A DNA stretch of 64,000 nucleotides from UBA1930 sp943368475 (GTDB taxonomy: Bacteria > Bacteroidota > Bacteroidia > Chitinophagales > Chitinophagaceae). Of the stretch, positions 34,480 through 43,074 are shown piece after piece. The notes under the pieces are model-generated. The model was not told where the DNA came from, did not search any database, and saw only the letters and a list, made by a program, of their open reading frames with translations. The stretch's first letter is position 1, and each line of letters opens with the position of its first letter. Where the stretch lies: contig CALRLF020000003.1 in assembly GCA_943368475.1 (NCBI GenBank), positions 76,107 to 140,106 of the forward strand, read 5' to 3'. The position numbers and the translations under genes were made by a program.

Positions 34480-34600
34480 CTCAAGGGCAGGGGGATTGCA
34501 GCAAACTACCACGCTGAAGCCTTGTGCATTGGCCTTGTGGCGTAGTAGTGTGAAAAAGCCCCAACAGCAGCCAGACGTAAGTGCTATTGCACATTGCCCC
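34480..34600. other. G+C-rich structured intergenic stretch
   Basis: Between the M56 stop and a minus-strand membrane gene the base composition rises visibly. Arms 34505-34514 and 34540-34549 (ACTACCACGC against GCGTAGTAGT) pair at 9 of 10 positions, enclosing a second partial stem (AAGCC / GGCCTT). There is no T-run, so it is not a typical terminator. It could be a small RNA, a REP-like element or a decayed insertion. Confidence 0.4.
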
Positions 34601-34610
34601 AAAATACTTT

Positions 34611-34916
34611 CTATAAAAACCAGTATTTAAGCACCAATACAGCTACTGCATATACACAGGTAACGGCAAAAATGCCTTTGGCTGTTTTATCGATATGGTT
34701 ATTAATAAAGAGGGTAAATATTATTGCATTGGCCAATAACGAAAAGCTGACCATGCTGGTAATTAACTTTTGTTCTATGCCCAAGTATTGTATAAATTCC
34801 CATGGGCTAAGCCTGCTGAATTTATAAAAATAAAAACCCACCATACCCAGTAATGGCGTAAATAAACCTAAGATTAAACCATACACTAAACTGTCTTTTC
34901 CAAGTATTTTAAACAT
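34611..34916 (-). CDS. Small integral membrane protein downstream of surE
   Basis: 101 residues with three membrane segments (LVYGLILGLFTPLLGMVGFYFYKF, MVSFSLLANAIIFTLFINN, AKGIFAVTCVYAVAVLVLKYWFL). I do not recognise a named family. It follows surE by 18 bp on the same strand, so it is probably co-transcribed. An opposite-strand ORF in the same place lacks support. Confidence 0.75.
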   Translation of the reverse strand: MFKILGKDSLVYGLILGLFTPLLGMVGFYFYKFSRLSPWEFIQYLGIEQKLITSMVSFSLLANAIIFTLFINNHIDKTAKGIFAVTCVYAVAVLVLKYWFL

Positions 34917-34934
34917 AACAAAAGGTTGATTGAA

Positions 34935-35717
34935 TTAAAATTTCCAGCTTTCTATTTTTTGCTTTAAAGCATAATTGGTTAAATCGAACTGCACTGGAAC
35001 AATGCTTACATAATTATTTTTCAATGCCCAAACATCCGTATCTTTTCCTTTATCAAAATTTACAAATTCACCAGTTAGCCAATAGTACATTTTGCCATGC
35101 GGATCTTTGCGTTCAATAAAATCTTCTTCGTATTTAGCATAAGCTTGTCTGCAAATTTTTATGCCTTTGATTATCTCTTGTGGCACTGCTGGAATGTTCA
35201 CATTCAACAACAAATGTTTCTCTTTCTTTTTAGCTAACAACATTAAAGCAACTTTTCTTGCATACACTTTTGCAGCAGTAAAATCTGCTTCCATGCTATA
35301 ATCCAACAAGCTGAAACCTGCACTGGGTATGTTTTCTATGGCAGCTTCCATTGCAGCACTCATAGTGCCACTATAAATTACATTAATGCTATGATTGGCA
35401 CCATGGTTAATGCCACTTAAACAAATATCGGGCTTGCGATGTAGCACTTTATCAACTGCTAACTTTACACAATCTACTGGTGTGCCATTACAAGTGTAAG
35501 CTTCTACACCATCAATAAATTGTACTTTTTGTAAACGTAAGGGATTGCCAATAGTAATGGCATGCCCCATGGCACTTTGTGGTTTATCTGGTGCTACTAC
35601 TACTACTCGTCCTAAATCTACTACTGCTTCTGCTAAAGCTTTTATACCTGGTGCAAAAATGCTATCGTCGTTGGTAATTAAAATAATGGGTAATTCTGCT
35701 TGCTTAACTTTTGCCAT
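34935..35717 (-). CDS. surE: 5'/3'-nucleotidase SurE
   Basis: A metal-dependent nucleotidase / stationary-phase survival protein, 260 residues. Metal-site motif ILITNDDSIFAPGIKAL, then VVVVAPDKPQSAMGHAITIGNPL, DICLSGINHGANHSINVIYSGTMSAAMEAA and LLLNVNIP are all as in the family. TATCTTG lies five bases before the ATG, suggesting a transcript with almost no leader. Confidence 0.96.
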   Translation of the reverse strand: MAKVKQAELPIILITNDDSIFAPGIKALAEAVVDLGRVVVVAPDKPQSAMGHAITIGNPLRLQKVQFIDGVEAYTCNGTPVDCVKLAVDKVLHRKPDICLSGINHGANHSINVIYSGTMSAAMEAAIENIPSAGFSLLDYSMEADFTAAKVYARKVALMLLAKKKEKHLLLNVNIPAVPQEIIKGIKICRQAYAKYEEDFIERKDPHGKMYYWLTGEFVNFDKGKDTDVWALKNNYVSIVPVQFDLTNYALKQKIESWKF

Positions 35718-35722
35718 GGGTG

Positions 35723-35729
35723 CAAGATA
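35723..35729 (-). promoter_or_regulatory. Possible -7 box adjoining the surE start codon
   Basis: TATCTTG (one T short of TAnnTTTG) separated from the surE ATG by five bases. Confidence 0.35.
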
Positions 35730-35751
35730 AGAAAGTAGGCGTTAATATTTT

Positions 35752-35781
35752 TTACCACATAGATATTAAGGCATATAGATT
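35752..35781. repeat. Degenerate CACATAGAT-type repeat
   Basis: Upstream of surE, CACATAGAT and CATATAGAT occur 16 bp apart in A+T-rich DNA. It resembles short ACATAGA-word repeats seen between Bacteroidota genes; here only two words are clear. Confidence 0.25.
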
Positions 35782-35795
35782 TATTTTTAACACCA

Positions 35796-37631
35796 CTAAT
35801 TATTCACTACAAAATCTGGACGTTTTACAAACTGACTGCTAAATTTATAGCGAAGGTTGGTAATAAAATCTATTCTAAAACTATTCATATCTGCATTGGT
35901 TCTAGGAAAAAAGTATCCTTTCAATTCCATTGTACCAAAGATTAAATTTTCGTTTCGGCTTCTAACGCCCAAACCAATACTTGAATATCCATCGGTTTTG
36001 GTAAACGAACTATTAAAGGGCGTAAGGAAACTGGTTCCACCAAAAATAAATGGAGCAAACTTAAATCCATATAATGACCATGGATTAAAAAATACCACTT
36101 CGCCTTTAATGGTGCTTCGCATTTCGGCAGCAACAGGCGTATTCGAAAATTCAGGTAATCCGTAATTGCTAGAAATAAACAATGGATCGTATAATGTAAT
36201 ATTATCCAGCCTTGTAAAACTTGCACTAACAAAAGTTCTTTGTTTCCAGCGTTTACTTAATTTTTTCAGTTTGCTGAAATAATCAACACTTAACAAATAG
36301 CTAATGTCTTCAATGCTTTTATTGTGCACATAAGAACCAAACTTAAAACTGTAACTAAAATAATCCTTTTTTTTACTGAAATAACTTCGCTGAAAGTCGA
36401 TGCCATAATAGCTGCGTTTTCTTTGTTGTTTATTGGTGTAACCACCAATAATAGCAGCACTAAATCCTTCAGGAATATCTTCATTTCGGCTAAAGCCATA
36501 TACAAATCTGGTTTTATAAAAAACTTGTTTTGCTAAAGTAAAAGAAGCCAAAATACCTGATATGCTGTTGTATTGATAGTTGTTTTTATTGATAAATTCT
36601 TTGGGTATCTCCTGAAATTCTTGTTTAAAAATTCTGCTAGCGATAAATGCTCTTAAACGGGTGGTAGGATTGTTTCTATTAATAATTCCTTTTGCATCTA
36701 AGTTGTATGCAGCCCAAGCATCAACAATATAATATTGGTAATTGAAAAACTGGTAATAGGTAGAATCTGCGATGTATTGATTTTTTGTTTGGTGTTGCTC
36801 AAAGCCAATTGAATAGGTAAATGGAAAATAGGGTGTAACCAATGGCTTGCTTATCGATGCATACATCACTGTTTCTTCATTTCGGCCACTATTAAAAGCT
36901 GATTTGTAGTTTTGAAAACCGATGGTAAGATCAGAAAAAGTACCTTGAATATTTCGTCGGGTATAAGCTGCACCAAAACCAGTTTTTTGTAATCTTGATT
37001 GGTCGTACAATAAACTAGCTTCCAGCTTATCTCCAATGCCTAAAAAGTTTTCTTCTTGAATATTTAGCATGCCACTTTGCGAAGATGAAATATCAATGCT
37101 TCCACCTAAAGAAAATACATCTTTGGTAATAATGAATGCTTCAACTGAATGGCCGTCTTTAGTGGGTTGTAAAACAATTCTTGCATCTTGCAAAAAAAGC
37201 TGTTCTCTTAAATGTCTTTCATTATCGGCTAGCAAATAAGGGAATACAGCATCGCCTTCTTTAAAAAATAAATTATTTCGTATGATTCTTTTTTTAGTTT
37301 GCATGTGCAGGTTATCGGCAAAACGGGTAACGAAGTTTTTTTTCATCCAATTGGTATCGTTCACCGATGCTCCAAAACTCAATTGTTGAATATGAACTTT
37401 AGTAATGGGTAATCCGGCATACTTTGTAAATGAAGTATTATTTTTTATAGGCTCGTTATCTATTTCAGTTCCTGTGCTAACACTTTTACCCAGCTTGCCC
37501 AATAATCCTTTTTTGCCAGCTAAGAAAAATTCATCTTTTGTAGAATCTTTAGCTTCTTGAGCATATATATTGTTGGTGCTTAGTAAAAGCACTAGAACCA
37601 ATACACACTTATAGAAGTAATGATGAAACAT
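35796..37631 (-). CDS. BamA/TamA-like outer-membrane beta-barrel protein
   Basis: 611 residues with a signal peptide ending NIYAQE. A POTRA-like stretch of about 150 residues (ITKVHIQQLSFGASVNDTN..., FFKEGDAVFPYLLADNERHLREQLFLQDARIVLQP) is followed by a barrel with repeated strands such as GDKLEASLLYDQSRLQKTGFGAAYTRRNIQGTF. The final strand ends YKFSSQFVKRPDFVVNN, not the usual terminal phenylalanine. It may insert or transport outer-membrane components, but a specific function is not readable. No partner gene is adjacent. Confidence 0.78.
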   Translation of the reverse strand: MFHHYFYKCVLVLVLLLSTNNIYAQEAKDSTKDEFFLAGKKGLLGKLGKSVSTGTEIDNEPIKNNTSFTKYAGLPITKVHIQQLSFGASVNDTNWMKKNFVTRFADNLHMQTKKRIIRNNLFFKEGDAVFPYLLADNERHLREQLFLQDARIVLQPTKDGHSVEAFIITKDVFSLGGSIDISSSQSGMLNIQEENFLGIGDKLEASLLYDQSRLQKTGFGAAYTRRNIQGTFSDLTIGFQNYKSAFNSGRNEETVMYASISKPLVTPYFPFTYSIGFEQHQTKNQYIADSTYYQFFNYQYYIVDAWAAYNLDAKGIINRNNPTTRLRAFIASRIFKQEFQEIPKEFINKNNYQYNSISGILASFTLAKQVFYKTRFVYGFSRNEDIPEGFSAAIIGGYTNKQQRKRSYYGIDFQRSYFSKKKDYFSYSFKFGSYVHNKSIEDISYLLSVDYFSKLKKLSKRWKQRTFVSASFTRLDNITLYDPLFISSNYGLPEFSNTPVAAEMRSTIKGEVVFFNPWSLYGFKFAPFIFGGTSFLTPFNSSFTKTDGYSSIGLGVRSRNENLIFGTMELKGYFFPRTNADMNSFRIDFITNLRYKFSSQFVKRPDFVVNN

Positions 37632-37785
37632 TGAAATACTATCTTAGAATGCAATAAAGTAAATGTAAACTGCTGATTATAAAGATGCAGATTGAAAATT
37701 TTAACACAAATGCCAGTAAGCGTTTTAAGAATAGAGTAAGATAGGCTTTAATTCACTAATGATTATTAAAGCTTTTGATTTTGTA

Positions 37786-38388
37786 TTATTTGTGCTTTGC
37801 AAAATATTTTTTATTGAGCCAATTGCTTAAATAAGCACTGCCAATACCAATGGCTGCACCTGCTAAAACATCTGTTGGGTAATGTTGACCTAAATACATT
37901 CTTGAATAACCAACACCAGCTGCCCATGCATAAGCAGGCACAACTACATACCATTTTTTAAAATTGATACTTAATGAAGCTGCAGTTGTAAATGCTGTAG
38001 AAGTATGTCCTGACGGGAAAGAGGCATCATTATCCAACTCATAAGGATGAATTAGAGTTGGATATTTTATATAAGGCCGATCTCTGTTGATGGTATATTT
38101 TAAGCCTTGCGTAATGGCTGTGTTAATAACCAATGCACCAGCACTTTGCCAACCTTTTTTTTGTAAAGCTTTGTCTTTTTTAAAATAACCTGTTGCTAAA
38201 ATAGCCAATGGACTAGCAACTGCAATTGGATAAACAGACGCTGAAGTATTTTTCCATATAGCAGAATTGGGTACAGTTGGGTTTATATTATCCAGTAAAT
38301 TCACTTCCCAGTTTTGTGCATATGTATTTAAGAAAATAAAAAAGCATCCTGTAAAAAGGAGGATGCTTTTGAATAGTTGATTGTTCAT
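37786..38388 (-). CDS. PAP2-family membrane phosphatase
   Basis: 200 residues from the ATG at 38388, chosen over a GTG at 38415 because it starts the signal MNNQLFKSILLFTGCFFIFLNTYAQ. The three PAP2 motifs are present in order: KYTINRDRPY (motif 1), SFPSGHTSTAF (motif 2) and SRMYLGQHYPTDVLAG (motif 3). The signal and weakly hydrophobic core suggest a periplasmic or outer-membrane enzyme acting on lipid phosphates. Its 5' codons contain a terminator-shaped hairpin (38341-38369). Confidence 0.92.
   Translation of the reverse strand: MNNQLFKSILLFTGCFFIFLNTYAQNWEVNLLDNINPTVPNSAIWKNTSASVYPIAVASPLAILATGYFKKDKALQKKGWQSAGALVINTAITQGLKYTINRDRPYIKYPTLIHPYELDNDASFPSGHTSTAFTTAASLSINFKKWYVVVPAYAWAAGVGYSRMYLGQHYPTDVLAGAAIGIGSAYLSNWLNKKYFAKHK
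38341..38369 (-). other. Terminator-shaped hairpin inside the start of the PAP2 gene
   Basis: On the minus strand AAAGCATCCT and AGGATGCTTT (10-bp perfect arms) are followed by a run TTTTATTTTC, all within codons 7-21 of the signal peptide. This could cause early termination or attenuate translation; coincidence is possible. Confidence 0.35.
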
Positions 38389-38460
38389 GATTTGTTTTTT
38401 TCTCGCAGAAAACACAGATAACGCAGAATAATCAATGTTATCTATACCATCAGTGAGAGC

Positions 38461-41166
38461 TTATAAATTAGCCAACGATTCTTCAATGGTTTTTATTCTT
38501 GCTTCAGCATCAGCTTTTTTCTTTTGTTCGGCTGCAATTACTTCTGGTTTTGCATTGGCTACAAAACGTTCGTTGCCCAGCTTCTTCATCACACTTTCTA
38601 AGAACCCTTTTTGATAAGCAAGGTCTTCTGTTAATTTTTCCTTCTCTTGTATTAAAAAATTGTTACTGCCTTTACTTTCCAAAATAGGTACATAAACCAT
38701 AGTTGTACCACTTACATCTGCCATGGAATTATCTACAGGTCTGTCAACAAAGTTGATTGTAAATGAACCTGTCTGATTCATAAGTAAGTCTTTTATTGGC
38801 TCATACATGCTTACATTATCAGTTTTTAAATTCAGATTAATTTTATCTGTTTTTTTGAGCATTTGCTTTGCTCTGAGGTCTCTTGTTACCTTTATATCAT
38901 TTTTTAATTGGGTTCCTAATTTTAAAATTTTGTAATCAATAGAAGCGATAGGACTTTGTTGCTTTACACACAGATCATCTTTTCTATCTATTAATTGATG
39001 GTAAATCTCTTCAGTAACAAAAGGCATAAAAGGATGCAGTAAATGCATCAACTCTTCAAAGTATGCAACTGTTTTATTGTACACTGCTGCTTCAATTGGT
39101 TGTTCAAAACCTGGCTTTACCCATTCTAAATACCAACTACAGAAGTCATCCCATATTAAAGAGTAAATAGTTTTTAAAGCCTCACTTAAACGGAATTGTT
39201 TCAGTAAAGTTTCTACTTCAAGTTTTACTTCGTTCAATCTGTTTTCAAACCATGTCAATGCAAAGTTGCTGGTTGCTGGTTGCTGGTTGCCAGTAACTGG
39301 TAACTGGTAACTGCTATCCTGCCTTCCTTCCCACATTTTCACCAGCTTCAACGCATTCCACAGTTTGTTATTAAAGTTTCTCCCTTGTTCTAAGCTGCTT
39401 TCATCGAACATTAAATCATTGCCAGCAGGAGAGGAGAACATAATGCCAAAACGTACAGCATCAGCACCATATTTATCAATCAATTCTAATAAATCAGGTG
39501 AATTGCCCAATTGCTTACTCATTTTTCTACCTTGCTTGTCTCTCACCATTCCTGTGAAGTACACATCTTTAAAAGGCTGTTCTTTTTTGTATTCGTAACC
39601 AGCCATTATCATTCTGGCAACCCAGAAAAAGATAATGTCTTGTCCTGTTACTAAAGTTGTGGTTGGATAATAATATTCAGCTTCTTTGTTACCGGGATTA
39701 CTGATGCCTTTGAATACTTCCATAGGCCATAACCAAGAAGAGAACCAGGTATCGAGGCAGTCTTCATCCTGCGTAAGGTTTAAGGTTTCTCCACCTTCTG
39801 CCTTTTGCCTTTTAACTTCAGCCTTTGCAAGGGCTTCTTCTTTTGTTGCAGCTACATAACAATTGCCATCTTCATCGTACCAAGCAGGAATTTGTTGTCC
39901 CCACCAAAGCTGACGAGAAATACACCAATCTTTAATATTGCTCAACCAATGGTTGTAGGTATTTTTTGTTTTTTCTGGATGAAATTTTATTTCATCATTC
40001 ATTACAGATGAAAGCGTTTCAGGGTTTCTGTTCAAAAATTCTTTCATGTTCATAAACCACTGCAAACTCAATCTGCTTTCTATTACAGCACCTGTTCTTT
40101 CACTAGTACCTACTTGACCTTTATAATCTTCTACTTTTTCTAATTGACCAAGAGCTTTAATGTCCTCAGCAATTTGTTTTCTTAACTCAAAACGGTCAAC
40201 ACCATTGTAAGCCAATACCTGTGCTGATGGATTTTCATCCATTAAATCAACAGCAGTAAACTTTCCACTTTCATCTAAAGTATTTAAAGCTTTCAAGTTG
40301 TGTTTTCTGCCTAGCTCATTATCGTTCTTATCGTGTGCTGGTGTAATTTTCAAAGCACCTGTACCAAATTCAGCATCTACATATTCATCGGCAATAATGG
40401 GAATTCTTCTGTTGATGATTGGAACAATCACTTCTTTTCCAATCCATGACGTATAGCGTTCATCAGTTGGATTTACACAAATAGCCACATCACCTAAAAT
40501 AGTTTCTGGACGAGTAGTTGCAACAGTAATGCTTCCACTACCATCAACCAATGGATATTTTACGTAGTACAATTTACTATCAACTTCTTTAAAAATAACT
40601 TCTTCATCACTCAGGGCTGTTTTACTTGCAGGATCCCAGTTTACCATTCTTAGCCCACGGTATATAACTCCTTTTTCGTGTAGGTCTATAAAAACTTTAA
40701 TTACACTTTTATAGTAATCATCATCCATGGTAAAGGATGTTCTGTTCCAGTCTAAACTGCAACCCAATTTTTTCAATTGCTGTAAAATAATACCACCATA
40801 TTTTTCTTTCCATTCCCATGCATATTTTAAAAATTCTTCTCTGGTTAAAGAAGATTTTGCAATACCACGTTCACGTAACATAGCAACCACTTTTGCTTCA
40901 GTAGCAATAGAAGCATGATCAGTTCCAGGAACCCAGCATGCATTTTTGCCTTGCATTCTTGCACGGCGAATTAAAATATCTTGAATAGTATTATTTAGGC
41001 AATGTCCCATGTGCAACACACCAGTTACATTGGGTGGGGGAATTACAATTGTATAGGCTTCACGTTCGTCGGGTGTACTGTTAAAATAACCTTTATTCAA
41101 ACAATGTTGATACCAATTATTATCGGCCGATTGATGATCGAAATTTTTAGATAGTTCCATATTCAT
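38461..41166 (-). CDS. valS: Valine-tRNA ligase
   Basis: Charges tRNA-Val. 901 residues. HIGH-type motif PPPNVTGVLHMGH near residue 45, editing domain with TVATTRPETILGDVAICV, KMSKS-type GRKMSKQLGNSP, anticodon-binding helices and the C-terminal coiled-coil (EKEKLTEDLAYQKGFLESVMKKL). Two short stretches depart from homologues as I recall them. EVKRQKAEGGETLNL, just before TQDEDCLDTWFSSW, and RQDSSYQLPVTGNQQPATSNF, after LKLVKMWEG, are both encoded by heptamer arrays and look like in-frame linker insertions. Start at 41166; ATG 41160 is equally possible. Confidence 0.96.
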   Translation of the reverse strand: MNMELSKNFDHQSADNNWYQHCLNKGYFNSTPDEREAYTIVIPPPNVTGVLHMGHCLNNTIQDILIRRARMQGKNACWVPGTDHASIATEAKVVAMLRERGIAKSSLTREEFLKYAWEWKEKYGGIILQQLKKLGCSLDWNRTSFTMDDDYYKSVIKVFIDLHEKGVIYRGLRMVNWDPASKTALSDEEVIFKEVDSKLYYVKYPLVDGSGSITVATTRPETILGDVAICVNPTDERYTSWIGKEVIVPIINRRIPIIADEYVDAEFGTGALKITPAHDKNDNELGRKHNLKALNTLDESGKFTAVDLMDENPSAQVLAYNGVDRFELRKQIAEDIKALGQLEKVEDYKGQVGTSERTGAVIESRLSLQWFMNMKEFLNRNPETLSSVMNDEIKFHPEKTKNTYNHWLSNIKDWCISRQLWWGQQIPAWYDEDGNCYVAATKEEALAKAEVKRQKAEGGETLNLTQDEDCLDTWFSSWLWPMEVFKGISNPGNKEAEYYYPTTTLVTGQDIIFFWVARMIMAGYEYKKEQPFKDVYFTGMVRDKQGRKMSKQLGNSPDLLELIDKYGADAVRFGIMFSSPAGNDLMFDESSLEQGRNFNNKLWNALKLVKMWEGRQDSSYQLPVTGNQQPATSNFALTWFENRLNEVKLEVETLLKQFRLSEALKTIYSLIWDDFCSWYLEWVKPGFEQPIEAAVYNKTVAYFEELMHLLHPFMPFVTEEIYHQLIDRKDDLCVKQQSPIASIDYKILKLGTQLKNDIKVTRDLRAKQMLKKTDKINLNLKTDNVSMYEPIKDLLMNQTGSFTINFVDRPVDNSMADVSGTTMVYVPILESKGSNNFLIQEKEKLTEDLAYQKGFLESVMKKLGNERFVANAKPEVIAAEQKKKADAEARIKTIEESLANL
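39263..39325 (-). repeat. Heptamer array inside valS (GGTTGC/GGTAAC words)
   Basis: Plus-strand words AAGTTGC, TGGTTGC three times, CAGTAAC, TGGTAAC twice, TGCTATC, CTGCCTT: nine units, 63 bp, 21 codons. It encodes a glutamine/serine/proline-rich insertion in ValS. AAGTTGC also occurs in the 51481 array, and GGTAAC ends a unit at 51541-51631. Confidence 0.75.
39773..39828 (-). repeat. Second heptamer array inside valS (AAGG words)
   Basis: Minus-strand words GCAAAGG, CTGAAGT, TAAAAGG, CAAAAGG, CAGAAGG, TGGAGAA, ACCTTAA, ACCTTAC. TAAAAGG and CAGAAGG are identical to units of the array after tex (46146-46229), where TGGAG-type units also follow. Confidence 0.7.
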
Positions 41167-41189
41167 GCTGCTGCTAATTTTCAGGTTGG

Positions 41190-41197
41190 CAAAAATA
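41190..41197 (-). promoter_or_regulatory. -7 promoter box of valS
   Basis: TATTTTTG on the minus strand fits TAnnTTTG, 23 bp before the valS start. Confidence 0.45.
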
Positions 41198-41265
41198 AGG
41201 AAATGCAGGTGTGTAGATGCTAAAAAAGCAGTTGTTTAAGGCTTTTAAGAAACTGGGAAAGGGTT

Positions 41266-41484
41266 TTAAAAGGCCACTTTTAATTCCCATCCATAAAACC
41301 AAGGATTTTGAGGTTTTTTTTCTGCATTAATTTCTTCTAAATTTTCGAAAATTTCCTTATGAATAACTACTCCAGTGCAGCCATTCGAAAATTTAAAATG
41401 ATTGGTGATTTTTTCTAATTGTTGTTGTGCCGAACCTAAGGCAATTGTAGAAAGTATTGATGTAAACAAAATAAGTAATCTCAT
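41266..41484 (-). CDS. Small secreted protein of unknown function
   Basis: 72 residues from the ATG at 41484: signal peptide MRLLILFTSILSTIALGSAQ, then about 50 residues with one cysteine and a tryptophan-rich end (NPWFYGWELKVAF). No family recognised. It is downstream of and divergent from the DnaQ/GIY-YIG gene. Confidence 0.6.
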   Translation of the reverse strand: MRLLILFTSILSTIALGSAQQQLEKITNHFKFSNGCTGVVIHKEIFENLEEINAEKKPQNPWFYGWELKVAF

Positions 41485-41701
41485 AACAATTATTTTATAA
41501 TGCAAAGCTTAATTTTTTTAGGCTGTAGTTTGGTTAATGATTGTTAATTAACCTATACGTTTACTTAATTTAAATGTTACAGTTGCTTTTAATTTTTTTA
41601 TGTGCATAACCTTAATTAACAAAGCGTAGAAAAATCCATTTTTCCACACTGTGTCTTTTTGAGAATATGCTGCATTACTTTCAAAGTATAAATAGATAAT
41701 T

Positions 41702-43057
41702 ATGTATGCAATAGTTGATATAGAAACCACAGGTGGACATGCATCGGCTAATGGCATTACTGAAATTGCAATCATCCTGCATAATGGAAAAGAAATTGAA
41801 GGGAAATATTCAACACTCATAAATCCAAACGTTGCCATTCCTCCTTATGTACAATCTTTAACGGGTATTACCAATGCTATGGTTGCAACTGCCCCACAGT
41901 TTAGTGCGTTGGCTCAGTATATTTTCAATTTATTAAAAGACCGTGTTTTTGTTGCACATAATGTAAACTTCGATTATAGTTTTGTAAAATATCATCTTGA
42001 GCAAGCTGGTTTCGAATTAAATACGCCAAAGCTTTGTACCATACGTTCAGCAAGGAAAATTTTCCCTGGTTACAGAAAATATGGACTGGAAAGTATTTGC
42101 AGAGAGCTGGATATAGAAATTAATGACCGTCACCGTGCCGAAGGAGATGCCATAGCAACAACCAAATTGTTAGAATTATTATTGGCTAATGATAAATCAG
42201 GTGAAATTAAAGGCATGTTGAAAGGTAGAAATGCAGAGCAATATTTGCCTCCAAATTTATCCGAAGAAGTAATTGCCGATTTACCCAACTCTCCAGGCGT
42301 ATATTATTTTCACGATAAAAAAGGAAAAGTAATTTATGTGGGCAAAGCAAAAGACATTAAGAAACGTGTTACCAGCCATTTCAGCAACAACAAAACCACC
42401 AAACAAAAGCAGGATTTTTTAAAAGGAATTTATAACGTTACCTATAAAGTTTGTGGTACTGAATTAATGGCAGCCATTTTAGAAAGTATTGAGATAAGGA
42501 GATTGTGGCCTTCTTTTAATTATAGCCAAAAACGGTTCGAGCAGGTTTTTGGCTTATATGCTTTTGAAGATGCTCGTGGATATTGGCGTTTGGTAATTGA
42601 AAAAAAGAAAAAACACTTAGAACCGATACACAGTTTTGGAAGTTTATTAGAAGGCAGGCAAATGCTGAAATCACTAATCGATAAGTTCGAACTGTGTGCC
42701 AAGCTTTGCTTTATAGACGCAAGTCAGGGTGCAACTTTAGTAGATATAAAAAGTGAACTGCCTGTTGTTTACAATAAACGGGTAAATGCTGCTATTGCTT
42801 ACTTAGAAAGTCAGTTGCCAAGTTTTGTAATACGTGAAGATGATGAAGCCGGCGATGAGCAAAGTTTTGTTTTGGTAGAAAAAGGCAAGTTTGCAGGTAT
42901 GGGTAAAGTACCAAAAGAAACTGAATTTTTAACTACTGAATCTGTAAAACCCCATATGGAAGTTTTACCAGAGAATACCTATATACGCAATTTGGTATAT
43001 CAATATGCCAATAAATTTCCTGAAAGAAAATCTGATGTAGAAAGGAGTATAGCGTAA
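41702..43057 (+). CDS. DnaQ-type exonuclease fused to a GIY-YIG (UvrC-like) nuclease domain
   Basis: 451 residues. The N-terminal 170 residues are a DEDDh 3'-5' exonuclease: VDIETTGG (Asp6, Glu8), VAHNVNFDYSFV and HRAEGDAIAT. Residues about 190-275 are a GIY-YIG endonuclease: LPNSPGVYYFHDKKGKVIYVGKAKDIKKRVTSHF, with ESIEIRRLWPSFN containing the glutamate. The remainder corresponds to a domain of unknown role. Fusions of this type are known in Bacteroidota and Actinobacteria; a function in DNA repair is expected from the parts but unproven. Confidence 0.92.
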   Translation: MYAIVDIETTGGHASANGITEIAIILHNGKEIEGKYSTLINPNVAIPPYVQSLTGITNAMVATAPQFSALAQYIFNLLKDRVFVAHNVNFDYSFVKYHLEQAGFELNTPKLCTIRSARKIFPGYRKYGLESICRELDIEINDRHRAEGDAIATTKLLELLLANDKSGEIKGMLKGRNAEQYLPPNLSEEVIADLPNSPGVYYFHDKKGKVIYVGKAKDIKKRVTSHFSNNKTTKQKQDFLKGIYNVTYKVCGTELMAAILESIEIRRLWPSFNYSQKRFEQVFGLYAFEDARGYWRLVIEKKKKHLEPIHSFGSLLEGRQMLKSLIDKFELCAKLCFIDASQGATLVDIKSELPVVYNKRVNAAIAYLESQLPSFVIREDDEAGDEQSFVLVEKGKFAGMGKVPKETEFLTTESVKPHMEVLPENTYIRNLVYQYANKFPERKSDVERSIA

Positions 43058-43074
43058 ACTATTTGTTGTAATTT

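Noticed and set aside
34594..34827. Plus-strand frame opposite the small membrane protein downstream of surE
   Set aside because: No conserved sequence; the minus-strand frame has three clean membrane helices and sits in the surE transcript.
39263..39325. Frameshift or assembly error in valS
   Set aside because: The frame stays open and all conserved ValS blocks on both sides are intact, so an in-frame repeat is the simpler reading.
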